Assembly: GCA_021234155.1 (NCBI GenBank)
Contig: JAJEKV010000004.1
Span: 18,537,310-18,601,309, forward strand
Source: Isoetes taiwanensis
Taxonomy: Eukaryota > Streptophyta > Lycopodiopsida > Isoetales > Isoetaceae
Length of the DNA stretch: 64,000 nucleotides
Reading direction: 5' to 3'
The notes under the pieces: generated by a model
Seen by the model: the letters and a program-made list of their open reading frames with translations, nothing else
The model's database searches: none
Told to the model about the DNA's origin: nothing
Position numbers and translations under genes: made by a program
Shown here: in pieces, positions 33,395-46,869 of the stretch
How positions within the stretch are numbered: the stretch's first letter is position 1
How the letters are laid out: every line of letters starts with the position of its first letter

Positions 33395-33935
33395 CACTAC
33401 AAAACCAAAGCCCCGTTATGACGCTTCTATTACGACGCCCGTGACGCCGCTTGCACGCCGATGATCGACGTTAAACGCCGATAAACGACGCCTATTTCGA
33501 CGCCGGAAGGCCGATATATCGACGCTTATGCCGCTATACGCTGCCGCTAATCGGCGGCGCCTTTGTTTACGACATGACGCCGCTCAACGCCGCTATGCGA
33601 CACGGTCGCACCACGCTGCATCGCCGCTGAGAGGACCGCCAGCTGTGGGCCGGGCGTACCGGGCGTGGCAGATGACTCCGCAACGCCGCTCAACGCATTT
33701 AAAAGTACACGCCATCATGTCCGGCCCAGCGGGGGCGCAGCCAAATACAGAAGGCCGACGTGGTCGCCGCTGCGGTGAAACGCCGCTCAACGACGTTGTC
33801 GGCGTGGGTCGACACCGCCTCGCCGCGGTGGTCGCCGGCCACCGGGCCCGGGCGCCACGATTAGACGACGCCGTTTCAACGACGCCGCCGACGCGGGCGC
33901 TTACGTTGCATAACGCCGCTCAACGACGATTAAAG
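33395..33935 (+). repeat. CACTA left subterminal repeat region
   Basis: Many copies of a roughly 12-bp word (CGCCGCT-AACGACG, with variants GACGCC and ACGCCGATAAACG) in both orientations but mainly this one. These are the expected transposase-binding arrays. The frame open across 33528-33992 is an artefact of the repeat. Confidence 0.85.
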
Positions 33936-33959
33936 AATTTTGAAAAAAAATATTTATTT

Positions 33960-34360
33960 AATATTATTCAATATGATTTAACGGACAGCTAATATTCATA
34001 TGCAAAATTAACAAATATTTAATATAAATAAATATTTAGTAATATTTATTAATATTAATATTATCAATAATATTAATAGTATTAATAAATATTAAATATG
34101 AACAAAATAAATCGAGAATAAATATTTAAAAATTTAAAAATTGAAAAAATAGAAACAAATATTGATTAAATTATATTAATGGTAGATAAGCATTATTGTT
34201 TAATATGTAATTAAATGTTTAATAAATCTAAGAATAAAAAATAGAATCGAAAGCATAAAATTAACATAAAAAAAATCACAAATAATAAGAACAAAGCATA
34301 AAAAATTTAAATTGAATTCAATTAATATATTTCACAATGTAATTTGCACATTACAAAATA
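33960..34360. other. AT-rich block in CACTA
   Basis: Extremely AT-rich, with repeated 'aatatttaataatattaat' words. No gene. Confidence 0.5.
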
Positions 34361-34399
34361 TATTAAGTCTTTAGTTGTTGTTTCTCTTCTTCTTCTTCT

Positions 34400-36350
34400 T
34401 CATTGGCTTCGCCTTTCATTTACCGCATTATATTGTATCGCAACAATTAGTTCATTGTAGTCACAAATAATTATCTAATGAATGATACACACTTCATCCC
34501 CCTTTCACGCTGCTAGCTGGCGTGACGCTGATGGTCGCGATGACCGCCTTTGTTTGAAGGCCCTTTCGCTCATCTTTAGCAACCGCACCAAAGAAATGAC
34601 GCCTAGTGAGAATGAGCACCAAAACTAATGTTAGTGTTCAACTCGAGAACCTACATTATAAACCAAATTTATACTTACAAATAGCTTATCCAAAGCCATA
34701 AACCGCTTTGCATCCAAATTTTATTGGCACTATGGTCGCCACTTGCTTTCATTGCATTCTCCGGGCCCGGGCCACGCTTTGTTCTAGCTTCCCTTTCTTT
34801 GATAATATGTTGGCCTTCAAACACTACAATGCAATACAAGGACTTAGTCCACATGGCATCATCTAATTATAATGACTCATGGGAGAGATGATGTACTTGA
34901 AATGCCTCATTAGTCAACTGATAGGTCGTGGCACTTCCTCTATCTGGGACTCCTCAGAGCTTTGGCAAGATCTTTCACCGCTTCTTCCCGACATTACCTC
35001 GCAAAATATAAATAAAATATGAGTACAATGAGGTTATAATGAAGAACGAAAAGAGCCTAATACCGGTGGATTTAACATGTTTACCCCGCTTTGAACAAAG
35101 CTCCCTCCATGAGATCTCTCCCGACTTGAGCTCTGGATATTCTCGCTTCTAAAATCTCCTTGATCCTCTCTTTTTCCTCATCATAGGCTCCCCGAAGTTC
35201 CATTCACCCTTCAGGACGCTATGGCAAACGCTATTTGTGACATTATTAGCCATCTTCCAAAAAATTGTCGCCATCCGCAGCGGCCGCGGGCGCAACTTTG
35301 CTACTACACTCAACATAATGACTAACATATGAATATGTGTTAGTGAACAAAAAAAGGGCATAATTCAAGATGAACTCACTCATATTGAAAGAGATGCCTT
35401 CGCGGAGGAGGTGGTGTGTGGTGCACCATCTTTAACAGAGCTTGAAGAGGAATTGCGCCCACTCCGACGCGGGACGACGGTCCGGCGCCCTTCGTGGGGG
35501 TTCATTCTCCTCGCTCTGAACGGCCCCAAGATTGAATTCTCAAGGAGTGTATGAGCTATGACGGAGGGTCATGGGGCCGACTCACTTACTTTGTTCAACA
35601 CCACCGGGCTAACTCCATTTCTCGGGCGACATCCCGAATTGCAAGGCATTCCACCTATCTTCGTGGTTATCGCCTCGCTGATATCTCTGAGTTCCTCGCT
35701 TCTTCGCCTTTCCCGGCCGGATGCGCAGGTCCTTTTTCCGCCTCTTCTACGGTGGTGATGAGAAGAAGATCCGCCCCATAACCAATTTTACGCATTTAAC
35801 ATTATGCATAGGAAAAGAAGGACGAACCGCATTTACACGCTTACATTTAAAAACATTAGAACGTTAAAAATAAATGGTTAACTTACATTTTATCCTAGAA
35901 AAAAATCCATACCAAATCCACACAATGGTGGAGGTGGTGGTGGCGAAGCTAAACCCGAACGACCAACTTCGCTTCTTAAAGGCCTTTTGTGTTTAGGGTC
36001 ACAATAAGGCTACCAAGCCACGCGAGAAGTAAAGTTGTGAACAATAGATATGCCATCGCGTCGCATCCCATGGTTGCCGGACATGTGCAAAAACTTGCAA
36101 GTTATTTATATGGAGTGCGATGAATAACATAGTAGGAAAGCAACAAATGTTAGCAACATGGGAAGTTCATTACAAAACATTGGGATTTGAATAATTAAAA
36201 GTGTCTTTATATATTTGGTTATTAGACAATTAAAAAAAATTTAATACTCTTAAACATGGCAAGATATACAATATTGTATTCATTATTTGAGTTGTGACAA
36301 CAACAATTTTGACATCTCCAAGGCATCCATGCACTTCATGTGTCGCCTTT
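34400..36350 (-). other. CACTA interior, low coding signal
   Basis: Short frames on both strands and possible intron-like stretches. Nothing long enough to name. A few degraded subterminal-like words occur near 34500-34560. Confidence 0.3.
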
Positions 36351-36354
36351 TGTC

Positions 36355-37901
36355 TCACAACCATGGTAGAAGATATTCCAACACTTTGTAAGGCTTCAAC
36401 AACTTCGTAAGCTTTTGGGTCGCGGATGAGAATACGCCTTCACGTAGGCACATCATTCTTTTTTTTTGCTCCTCCAACTTGTCAAGACGCCGCTGGTACA
36501 TATGGGTTGGATTAATCCATTGGGCATTGTTGTTATTATTAAACCACTCCATTCTCGTCGATAGCTTGCACGAAATCCGTAAGCATCTCATAAATATATC
36601 CCAATGCATAGACATCATGAATTTCGTGGTCCCCATACACCATCATCATCCTTTGATTTCTCAAACACGCTTCCTCTAACCATGGATATTTTGCTTGTCC
36701 ATCCGAAAAGTAAGTACCGACACTTCAACAAGGGACGACGCTTTTTGGCGAAAAAATGAATTGCATTGTCCCAATCACCAATGGCCACCCACACATTTTG
36801 GTACTCATCATCAAAATGTAATTTGACTCTCTTGCAATTAAGCTTTTGTGTGAGTGAAGTGGCCTTTGTGGATCTCAACGACACCTTCGCTAGGGCAAGA
36901 GCTATCTCTCGAACATACCGATATACAACTCGTGATTTTGCTCCTAAGTTCAGCCACTATGTGTTTGTCGGCTTTTCTTGGCGCCTAGCAATTGCATTTG
37001 ACCATCTTCTAAAACGTGACAAGTTATTAGGTAAATAGTCAAACAAGTGTGCAAGTGTCTCCATTCATGAAAGGTAGAATCACCATTGGCCCTATGGTAT
37101 CCCCACTAGAGCTAGCAACTTCATATGCAAGTCCAATGGATGTAGCCAAAGCAGTGATGCGGCTCTTGAAGTTTATGTATCTTTGAGCCATCTCATACGC
37201 CTCGCCTCTATCTTTGCCCTTGAAAACCCATCCAATCGTGATAGCTCATCATCTTGGAAGTGTTGTGTTCCGCTGATTTTGATTTGATACGGCGATGTGT
37301 TGGTTTCTCCTCAATAAGGTGTATCACATCCACGGCCTCTACGCATGGGATCAACAAAGATTGATGTGTTCATGTGATTCTCCAAAGAAAAGTGGGGCTT
37401 GCTAGGCCCCTCGCCCACTAGAGCTTCCCCCCGATGCAAAGCATTTTTAATTACCTCCAACCGACGCGGCATTGAGATCCGCGAATGATGTTCTTGTGAT
37501 CCAAACGCCGCTTCTTTGAGGAATTCCATGAAGCTACCCATTCCTTGACACGAGCCCTATGATTGGGACTTTTAAGTCGCGACCGAATGCTTCAAACATG
37601 TCTTCAGTTCATCCATGGGGTTTCCAATCATTGGCTTTACATGTGTGTCAAGGAGAGAAGTCAACATTTCTTCTTCTTCCTGGCCATTTTGTGCTAACTC
37701 AAATTGGCACTTCCTTTTCACATGTCCGAAAAAAATGGTCGACACGCTGACTAGTTTGCATCTCCCTTTGGGACTTTCGTTAGCACATATCTCATTTATG
37801 ACCATGCGCCTAATCTCACTAATCATTAGTGTCTTCACAAATGGGCCATACCTACAAAACCAATTTAGATTCATTAATCTTGCTTTGTGACTTTTTTTCA
37901 A
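36355..37901 (-). pseudogene. Degenerate CACTA-encoded protein
   Basis: Series of minus-strand frames that together read like one long broken protein: 37901-37572, 37541-37311, an unlisted frame at about 37200-37040 (R-Y-I-N-F-K-S-R-I-T-A-L-A-T-S), 36884-36615 (L-H-F-D-D-E-Y-Q-N-V-W-V-A-I-G-D-W-D) and 36636-36355 (L-D-K-L-E-E-Q-K-K-R). Location inside the CACTA element suggests a transposase or accessory product, but I see no firm TNPA/TNPD-type motif. Frameshifts and stops separate the pieces. Confidence 0.4.
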
Positions 37902-38174
37902 ACCTTCATTATGAATCTTTACCTACTTTCTTAAGAGTTAGTTTCCCTTTTATTTTTTTTTTTTAAAACCAACTATTTAAATTTTTTTTCTTGCTCTTAA
38001 CCACTCCACATCGTTGTTTCTTTTGACATCCCTAACATCTTTAAAAAACAACATTCTTAACTAGAAACCCGAAAATCAATAATGCAATTTTTTTCAAAAC
38101 CCCCGCCTTTGTCCAATCCCCAGAAAGATTTCTATTTATTGATATATTAATAAAAAAAATAAACAAGAGTAGAG

Positions 38175-38520
38175 TGAGCTTGGACCCCGAACACCTAGTC
38201 TTCCACTCAAGGCGGAGCCCACCATGCCCTTGTCCAAGTCTCCCCAAATTTTTCTAAACTAAATACATTAATCAATAAAATTTCAAGAGTAACGGGTGAG
38301 CTTGGACCCGAACACCTAGTCTTCTCCACTCAAGGCGGAGCCCACCATGCCCTTGTCCAAGTCTCCCCAATTTTTCTAAACTAAATACATTAATCAATAA
38401 AAAATTAAAACGGTGAGCTTGGACCCCGAACACCTAGTCTTCTCCACTCAAGGCATGAGCCGACCATGCCCTTGTCCAAGTCTCCCCCAAGTTTTTTTTT
38501 TTAACCTAAATAAAACATTA
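38175..38520 (+). repeat. Tandem repeat, ~117-bp units x3
   Basis: Three units beginning 'gtgagcttggaccc-gaacacctagt' at about 38175, 38296 and 38412, each ending in an AT-rich tail 'ctaaactaaatacattaatcaataaaa'. Differences are single-base indels in GC-rich words. Confidence 0.85.
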
Positions 38521-38902
38521 AAATTTTATTCTCCTACTCAAACTCAAATTTTACCTAGAATGTCTTCGAATAAAAAATCGATTTCCAAGAGCGACGATTT
38601 TGTTATTAGTGTACATGCAAAAAATAAAGGCATTCAATAATTAGAAAACTTACATAAATAAAGAAATAAAAAAAAAAAAAAAAAAAAGACTATTCACATT
38701 GAAAAGATCATTGACATTAAAACTATTTACATTGTTAATTAAAAAGAACTATATATTGACATGTAAAAAATGAAAAAAAAAAAAAAAAAGAAGAATATAA
38801 AAGAAGGGGCCTCGTTTTTCAACGACGCCCCTTCTTGTAATAAAAAAAATAGAGGAAGAATGGGCCTCGCTTTCATGGAAAACGACGCCCTTCTTCCATG
38901 GA

Positions 38903-39170
38903 GGAAAAAATAGAAGAGGAAGAAGAAGAAGAAGAAGAGAAGGAAGAAGAAGAAGAAGAAGAAGAAGAAGAAGAAGAAGAAGAAGAAGAAGAAGAAGAAG
39001 AAGAAGAAGAGATAGGAAAGAAAGATTGAATAGAATGAGAAAGTGGTGAAGAAGAAGAAGAAGAAAAATGAATAGAAGATGGTGAAGAAGAAGAAGAAGA
39101 ATAGAAGATTGGAAGATTAGAAGGAAGAAACTAATGATTGGAAGATCATTGGAAGAAGAAGGAGGAGGAT
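38903..39170 (+). repeat. Polypurine (GAA)n tract
   Basis: Nearly uninterrupted GAA/GGAA over 38915-39011, then purine-rich interrupted GAA to 39170. Capable in principle of forming triplex DNA. It is flanked by two short inverted words 'cctcg.tttttcaacgacgccc'. Confidence 0.9.
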
Positions 39171-39479
39171 TCGATTCATACTAATAAGAGGCTTAAATGG
39201 ATTGAAGAAAACAAGGATGGAAAGAAGAGGAGGATAGAAATGGGATGGATTGAAAACAAATAAGAAAAAAAACAAGAAGCCCTAAATCTATCAAACAACA
39301 AGCCTAATTCAAAAATAGAGTTGATTGATCCATTGAAATACCTTTGATGCTTGCTTGAAGCTTGGAAAGGACCGTAAGGGATGATCCGCGCCAAAAAATC
39401 GCCAATTTAAAAACGCCCTCCAGCCGCTTTTTAGAACCAAAAAAACTAGGGCGGCGAAAAGCCGGCCGCTCGCTTCGAG

Positions 39480-39585
39480 CAAAAGTTACAGACGCCGTTG
39501 AACGACGCCGCGAGGTCGCTTAACGACGTCGCAATAGTCGCTAAACGACGCCTATAACGACGCCTTTGTGTTAAACGACGCGCCC
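39480..39585 (+). repeat. Secondary subterminal-type block, left orientation
   Basis: Five or more GCTTAACGACG / TAAACGACGCC words in the same orientation as the left end, 6 kb inside the CACTA element. Confidence 0.65.
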
Positions 39586-39599
39586 TTTTTTATTAAGTT

Positions 39600-40745
39600 A
39601 TAATTATAAGTTATTATTATAATTATAATAATAACAGCTTAAGTCAAGTGCACACACGCTCAATCCTTACAATTGCAATTGATGGTGAATTTGACGAGAA
39701 TGGGGCTCCATGTGACACATCCATTCCAAAGATTATAGTTGGCTCCCTCGAGACCTTTGGAAGACCAATTTAAATTCCATCGATAACATCGTATTATATC
39801 CTCCACACTACAGTTTCAAAGTAAGTCTTCGCCCAATGAACAGGGGAGCCATTATGGGGTACCAAGTGAGTTACCTTGGCATTAATTTTCAAAGCCACAT
39901 TCGCCAAGTAATCGATCATTTATATTACTGGGAGGAACTATACACCGATTAACAACTCCAACGCCCCGACGTAAAACAGCTTTGTTAAACGGCCCCCAAG
40001 AAAAACATCTCTCAAGATAAGTATGCATTGCATCTTCCTTCGTAAACTACATATAAAAAGGAATCAAACCATTACACAAAGATAGAGATCGCCTTTTCCG
40101 AGGTAGAATGCATAGAATAAACTCGGTGGCTCTTTTTAGTCGAGATTTTAAAGCATTGAACATCATTGAAACTCGTGGAATATCGATGGGGAGGAAATCA
40201 ACATGATGCTATTGGTAACAATGATACGTATAACAAGGAATCGTGAGAATGATAGTTGGGGAATTGCATCAAATGGAAATGACAGATGGGGAGGAGGCAA
40301 ACCGGGGATGCCAATGATTCTTGGGGTATTGCTTCCAATGAAACTCACACATCCGGAGCGTATAATAATGGAGCACTAGTTGGCAATGATTACTTATGTA
40401 TTTTATCTATCCTTCTTTTATCTATCCACTTAGATTTTCTCCATCCTTGTTTATCTATCCACTTTAATAAACCAGACTTGTGCACCATTGAGCTTCACTT
40501 GCATACTTTCATACTAAATCAAGCTTGCCAATCACTTCACCATGATCAGAAGTGCTGCAAACATATGGCTCACCAAAGTTGCTCTTCTCTCGCAGATACA
40601 CCACACAAGGTATGCCTGGCCACAAACCCATGCAAAGCTGCAAGAAGAGCTTTTTGATTTGCCATATTCTCTCGATTGCATGATCACATACAACTTCATA
40701 TATGGTTGCACCTCTTCATAGATTACCGCTAAGGGTTTTGGACAC
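39600..40745. other. CACTA interior with a short Asn/Trp repeat frame
   Basis: A plus-strand stretch at about 40225-40395 encodes repeated N-D-S-W-G-I-A-S-N-type units in two frames. The rest is unremarkable. Possibly the remnant of a captured or transposase exon. Confidence 0.3.
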
Positions 40746-40746
40746 A

Positions 40747-43700
40747 AAATTTTCGTGGTTCCGGCGCCTCACCTTGAATTTCGAAGTTCCCGAGGGCCTT
40801 GGGAGAGGAAATTGGGGCAAAGTATTCTGAGGGATTTTAGGGTCAAGGCCAGCAAGGCCAACACCCCCAACCCCACTTCAAGACCTGCAGCTTAAAGGTC
40901 CCTAAGATGTCGACAAGGAGAGGGCCTCAAACGTAAAACCGCGGGTTGCCGTGCTCTAGAAAGGGTTTACGTTTGGGGGCGAAGTCTGTCCGATGCACCC
41001 TGGGACTGGACACAATGCAAATGACAGAACACGGGAAACAAGGGGAAAGGCTGGCGGGCCCGAAGTTTGGGCCTTTCCTCCTCCCGATGTGGCAAAGTAG
41101 AAGCAGAGGCATGCGGTGGCAAGACATTAAGTCGCAATTAATGCATTGCACCAAAAATAAATTCGGTTTTGCCCGGTGGATCCCTAATTCATCTCCGGCC
41201 TACAGCCCAATTTTGAATTTTTAGGAGAAGGTCTAGGTCAAAGGGTTAGCATTAGAGCGGGGGCAGCAGGTTGCGGGCAACGAGCTGGCACCCTCCCCCC
41301 AAGTCAAAGCGAGGCCAGGACCTTGCGGGGATCCCCTCACAAGAAGGGAGAGTCCAGGACCAGGGGAGGCGGGATCAAAAAGTTCCGAAGCTGACCCTTC
41401 GGCTTGGCCTCCCAGGGGGCTGCAGCTATCGCCACCACCACCCTCAGGAGCCCGGTTCCCCCTATCCGGCTAGTTGGATCCTCGTTCGGGGGCCCCTTAG
41501 GAAAGGTCCAAAGATTCCAGATGGTTGGGGAGAACTTGTCAAACTGGCGGGGCGTCGATGTCGGCCTTGTAGAAACGCCTTATTTTGTCGTTGAGACGCA
41601 GGGATGCTCGGGAATGGCAAATAGACCACCAAATCGTCAGGAATGGCGAAAATTACCCTAGGGAGCAAGTTACACCGATTGGTTTTGCGAAAGAAAGGCT
41701 TACTCCCGCCCTCCGCGGTATCCATGCATCCTAGGCCAATTGACTTCGAGTGTGATGGAAGTGAGCTACTTTGGCGCTTCTTGGGTGGTGGTCTCGGCCC
41801 GCGGAACGGGTCCGGGGGGCAATGTCGGCGTTGAGTCCATTGGCGAAGCCAAATCGCGATGAGGAGGGGAGGTCCCCGGGTCCCGAGGGGCCTTGGGAGA
41901 GAAATTTGGGCAAGCGACCTCGGAGGGATTTTAGGCTCAGCTCGGCGTCAACACCCCAACTCCACTTCAAGACAAGGCGCAAGGTCCCGGCCGGAATCCG
42001 GTGAGAGGGCCTCCGGCGTAAACCCATGGGTTGCCCGGGCTCTCTAGAAGGGTTTACGTTTTTGAAACACCCGAGGTCTGTCTGCATTACACTGGGACCT
42101 GGCGAAAAGCCGGGCAATTTGGAGGCAAGGGGCCGGGCCGGAGTTTGGGCCTGTCCTCCCTCTCCCGATGTGGCAAGTAGAAGGAGGGCTTTTTGCTGAT
42201 GCAGAAGACATTAAAACCATTCGCAAATTAATGCATTGCGAAAATAAATTCTGATTTTTGCCGGCTGGATCTAATTCATCTCCAGCACACGGCCCAATTT
42301 TGGAATTTTAGGAGAAGGTCTAGGTCAAAGGGGTTAGCATTAGAGAGAGCGGCGGGCAGCGGATTGCGAGAACAGCAGGAGCTGGCACCCTTCCCCAAGT
42401 CAAAGCGAGGGGACCTTGCGGGGGATCCCTCACAAGAGGGAGAGTGGGACCCGGGGCCCGGGATCAAAAAAGTTCAAGGCTGACCCTTCTGGCGGCTCCC
42501 GGGGCTGCGCTAATGACCACCCTCAGGGCAGGTTCCCCTATCCATGCCGTTGGATCCTCCCGTTCGGGGGCCCCTGCCGGGAAGGTCAAAAAGATTCCCG
42601 AAGATGGTCGGGAGAACTTGTCAAACAGGCGTCCCCGATGTGGGGCCTTGTAGAAACCCCGCCTTCATTTTTGTCGTTCGAGACGCGGGGATGCTCCAGG
42701 AATGGCAAATAGACCACTGCCATCGTCAGAAATGGCGAAATTACCCTAGGGAGCAAGTTACAAGTTGGGTTTTGCAAAGAAACACTCATGCCCTCCGGCC
42801 TGATTATCATGCATCCAAGGCCAATTATTCTGAGTGTGATGGAAGTGAGCTACTTGGTAAGCTTCTTGGAGTTAAAGATTGAGGTCTTGTACGGAACTTG
42901 AGTCCCCGAGGGCAATGTCTGACGTTCTACGGAGTCCATTGGCGGAGTCAGTCCGCCCGATTCGAGGCCCGGAGTCGCCGTCCAGATCCCGAGGCAGCAG
43001 GGAGAGAATTTGGGGCAGCGGCCTCAGGAGGGATTGCCCCAGGAGTCCAGCTCTGGCGTCCAACACCTAACCCGCTGAACCTGGTATGAGTCCGGCGAAT
43101 CGACAAGAGGAGCCTCGAAAAGCGTAAGCCGTAGGTTGCGAGGCTCTAGAAGGGTTTTACGTTTTAGAGGCGAGTCATTGATGCAGTACACTTAGGACAT
43201 AGAAGCGGCCAGGAATGCGAACCAAGGAGGCGGGCGGAGTTTGGGCCTCCTCCTCCCGTCTTGGCAAGTAGAAGTGAGCTTTATGATGTAGACGACCATT
43301 AAATTCGCAATTAATGCATTGCGAAAAATAAATTCGGTTTTTTGCCAGCGGGATCCTAATTCATCTCGGCCTACTGACCCAATTTTAGAATTTTTGAGGG
43401 AAGGTCTAGGTCAAAGGGTTAGCATTAGGAAACGATTCCGGGGCAGCGTTTTTGGGAGCAACCATTTGGCACCCTTCCCAAGTCAAAGCGAGGCGGGACC
43501 TTGCGGGGATCCCTCCCACAGGGAGAGTCCGGGACCCAGGGGGGGCGGGAAAAAAAAGTTCCGGGGCAGCCCTTCTGGCGGCGCTCCCCGGGTACGCGCT
43601 AATGACCACCCTCGAACCCGGTTCCCCTATCCGGCGGATTTGGATCCTCCCGTTCGGGGGGCCCCTCTTGAGGGAAGGTCCAAAAGATTCAGATCGGTCA

Positions 43701-45330
43701 GGAGAACTTGTCAAACATGAAGCGTCACGATGTAAGCCTTGTAGAAAGCCCTTGTTTTGTCGTTCGGGCGAGGATGCTCGAATGGCAAATAGACCTGCCA
43801 AATAAAATGGGAATGGCGAAATTACCCTAGGGAGCAAGTTACACGGTCGGTTTTGCGAAGAGAAACACTCCGCAGCCCTCCTCGTGATTATCCATGTGCA
43901 CATCCTGAGCCAATTATTCTGAGTGTGATGGAGTGAGCTACTTTGGGGCGCTTCTTGGAGTTGAATTGGTCTTGGCCCGCAGACAGTCCCGAGGCAATGT
44001 CGTGATCCATTGGCGAGTCAGATCGCGATGGGAGAAGCCCGGAGGTCGCCGTCGGAGTCAGGGGCCTTAGGGAGAGAGGCTGAGACAGCGACCTCAGGAG
44101 GGATTTAGGGGTCCTGGGCGTCAACACCCCAACCCCACTTGCCCAAGACCGCAGGCGCAAGGTCAGTAGAGATCCCGACAGGAGGGCCTCCGAGCGTAAA
44201 CCACCAGCAGGTTGCGGGCTAGAAGGGTTTTACGTTTTGAGGCCGAAGTCTGTCTGTTGCACTTGGGACACAGCGGCCAGGAATACGGAGCAAGGGGCCA
44301 GCGGAGGCGGGTTTGGGCCTTTCCTCCTCCGTGCTTAAGTGATAGCAAAGTCGGAGGCTTGAACCGATGCTTAAGAAATAAATTCGCCAATTAATGCATT
44401 ATGAAAATAAATTCGGTTTTGCCGGTGGATCCCTAATTCATCTCCGACACCACGGCCCAATTTTGAATTTTTAGGAGAAGGTCTAGGTCAAAGGGTTAGC
44501 ATTAGAGCGGTCGGAGGCAGCGGTTGCGGGAACAGCCGGCGGCACCCTTCCCCAAGTCAAAGCGAGGCCCGGGACCTTGCGGGGATCCCTCCAAGGGGGA
44601 GAGTCCAGGACCCGAGGCCCGGGGATCAAAAAAGTTCCCGAGGCTGACCCTTCTGGCGGCTCCCAGGGGCACCTGCGTAACCATGACCACCCTCGGGCAG
44701 GTTCCCCTATCCGGCCAGTTGGATCCTCGGGGGGCCCCTCTTGAGGGAAGGTCCAAAAGATTCAGGTCGGATTAGGAGAACTTGTCAAACCCCGTGGGCG
44801 TCGATGTCGACCTTGTAGAAAACCTTGCTGTTTTTGTCGTTAAGACACGCAGGGATGCTCCGGAATGGCAAATAGACCTGCCAAATCGTCAGGAATGGCG
44901 AAATTACCTGGGAGCAAGTTGCGGTCAGTTTTGTCGGAAGAAGAAACACTCGCCCTCCCGGCGGTATCCGCATGCACATCCTGGGCCAATTATTCTGAGA
45001 GTGTGATGGAAGTGAGCTACTTTGGGCGCTTCTTGGAGTTGGGTGGTCTTCTGGCCGGAACTTGTCCCCAGGGCAATGTCGGCCGTTCGAGTCCATTGGC
45101 GGTCGAGATCAGCGGTCGGGAGGCGTTCCTTGCGTCAGTCCCGAGACCTTGGGGAGGAAATTTGGGGACAAGCGACCTCGGGAGATTTTAGGGTCAGCTG
45201 GCGTCCAGCACTAACCCACTTCAAGACAGTAGCAAGATCGGCGAATCGACAAGGAGAGGGCCTCGAAGCGTAAACCACTGTGGTTGCCGGACTCTGGGGT
45301 TTCGTTTTAGAATCTGATACATTGCGCAGG
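40747..45330 (+). repeat. Macrosatellite, ~1.08-kb units, about 4.2 copies
   Basis: The landmark 'ggagaaggtctaggtcaaag' recurs at about 41224, 42310, 43398 and 44474, and 'tctagaagggttttacgtt' at about 40956, 42042, 43146, 44219 and (altered) 45293. The array is GC-rich against an AT-rich CACTA background. Units differ by many 1-10-bp indels in CG, CCG, CAG and CTG words. Minus-strand frames recur in each unit (a shared C-N-L-L-P-R-V-I-S-P-F-like segment) but each is broken, so I do not call a gene. Confidence 0.88.
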
Positions 45331-45639
45331 ACATGAAACGACAGCAGAAATCACGAACAAGAGGCCCGGCCGGAGACGGGGTTGAACCCTTTCCTCCCCT
45401 CCCTGTTCATCTTCATCATTGTACTCTTCATTGTCGCGTTTGTGCCCATGTTTGTACCATGCTTGCTCAATGTATTCTAATTACGCTATCGCATGTGACT
45501 TTTGATGTAAGCCAGTTGATGCGGCGGATGTGGTCTTATATCCACTTGCCTACCACATACGTCAGTTAAAGCGAAATATATGCGTGATTGATACATACAT
45601 TGAGCCGGTGTTTGTTAAATTTTAAGCATTTAATGCTTG

Positions 45640-46200
45640 AGCGAAAATATAAAATTTTATGTCATAATCAAAGCATATATTGAGAGATATAATACACATT
45701 TATCTTCAATATGTGCAATCTCATTCAAGGAAGAAGAAGAAGAATTGAAGAAGAAGAAGAAAAATGGTGCATTCGGGCAAAATTATATGAGTAATTTGGT
45801 ACATCATCAAGGACCTCCGGTATTGGTCTCTAGTATTCATATTCAATGAACAATTCATCACCAATACACAAAGTTTTTATAGCATAAACCATGATATATC
45901 TCCGTCAATTTTACGGCTAAAAAATCTTCTTGGTCTTTGTTTGCCTCGACAAATTCACAATTGGTAGCTTCGAGGATTCTCGATAGAGCTATTAATAAAG
46001 CGACAAGGTTTCCATGCAACCGGGGCGACCATCAATATATGTGAAACTTCGTGATCAATCGGGCTTTGGATATTGTTCGTGCATTTGAATTTAGGCCATA
46101 GATGAGCATTTTACTCGATGCTTACTCAATTTATGCCAAATTGCGGGTTATATTCGGGACCTACATATGGCATTAAAAGGCAATCATTACCATCTTTGAC
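45640..46200. other. CACTA interior right of the macrosatellite
   Basis: AT-rich with a short (GAA) run at 45728-45763. No gene called. Confidence 0.4.
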
Positions 46201-46207
46201 TTTCACA

Positions 46208-46869
46208 CTAGTCATAATATATAATCCCAGGCCAGCACAGGGGACGACTATTTTTAATCATGCGCCTACCCCAATATGTAAATTGCTCCCCATAAATAAT
46301 TGGCTTGCCTCTAGGCCATGCATTGAATTTCTTACGATCTTTATGCGTAAAGACGTGGACCAAATGGACTAGTGAAGGTGGAAGATTATTTTCTTGACAT
46401 GATCTAGTACATTCCAATTTTGATGAACATTGTCATTCCCTCCAATCTTGGCAGCGGCCATTGCCGCGGCGAGTTCTATCACGTAATGGGATACTCTTTG
46501 AGGAAGTTGATGGCTTTTTCTTTTGTAGGGTTTTCTATGAGCGCATTCATAGTATCAACATCATCTACTTCAATGACAACATAACCCCAAAATCTATATC
46601 TTTTGCTTGAGCTCACTTCATTCTCAATTTCTTCCTAACAAAATACAAGCAAACTAAGTTAAGACATCGATTCAAGTACATAAAAGTAGTTGATTATCGT
46701 TCATAAGATCGTGTATTATACCTCGTTGGAATACCCCCACATGTGCGTCAGAAACCTTTGGATTTGTCGGGCATTCACCATATTTCTCAACATGGTCGAG
46801 GGCGGTCTTTCTCATCCGTTTTATTTGTCCTTTGCACATCGAACAATTGCAATATAACCGCTCATTCAA
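46208..46869 (-). pseudogene. Degenerate CACTA-encoded protein with Cys/His cluster
   Basis: Minus-strand frames at 46869-46672 and 46417-46208, plus an open piece near 46625-46480. The first has C-x-C-x2-C...K-T-A-L-D-H-V-E-K-Y-G, a zinc-ribbon-like N-terminal cluster that I associate with proteins of plant CACTA elements. The last has V-H-V-F-T-H-K-D-R-K-K-F-N-A-W-P-R-G-K-P-I. Stops and intron-like breaks separate them. The family assignment is tentative. Confidence 0.4.

Noticed and set aside
33528-33992. 154-codon ORF at the CACTA left end
   Set aside because: The frame is generated by the GC-rich subterminal repeats and is not conserved at the right end.
43406-43903. 165-codon minus-strand ORF in the macrosatellite
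   Set aside because: Only one unit keeps this frame; equivalent positions in the other units are broken or shifted, so it is not supported as a gene.
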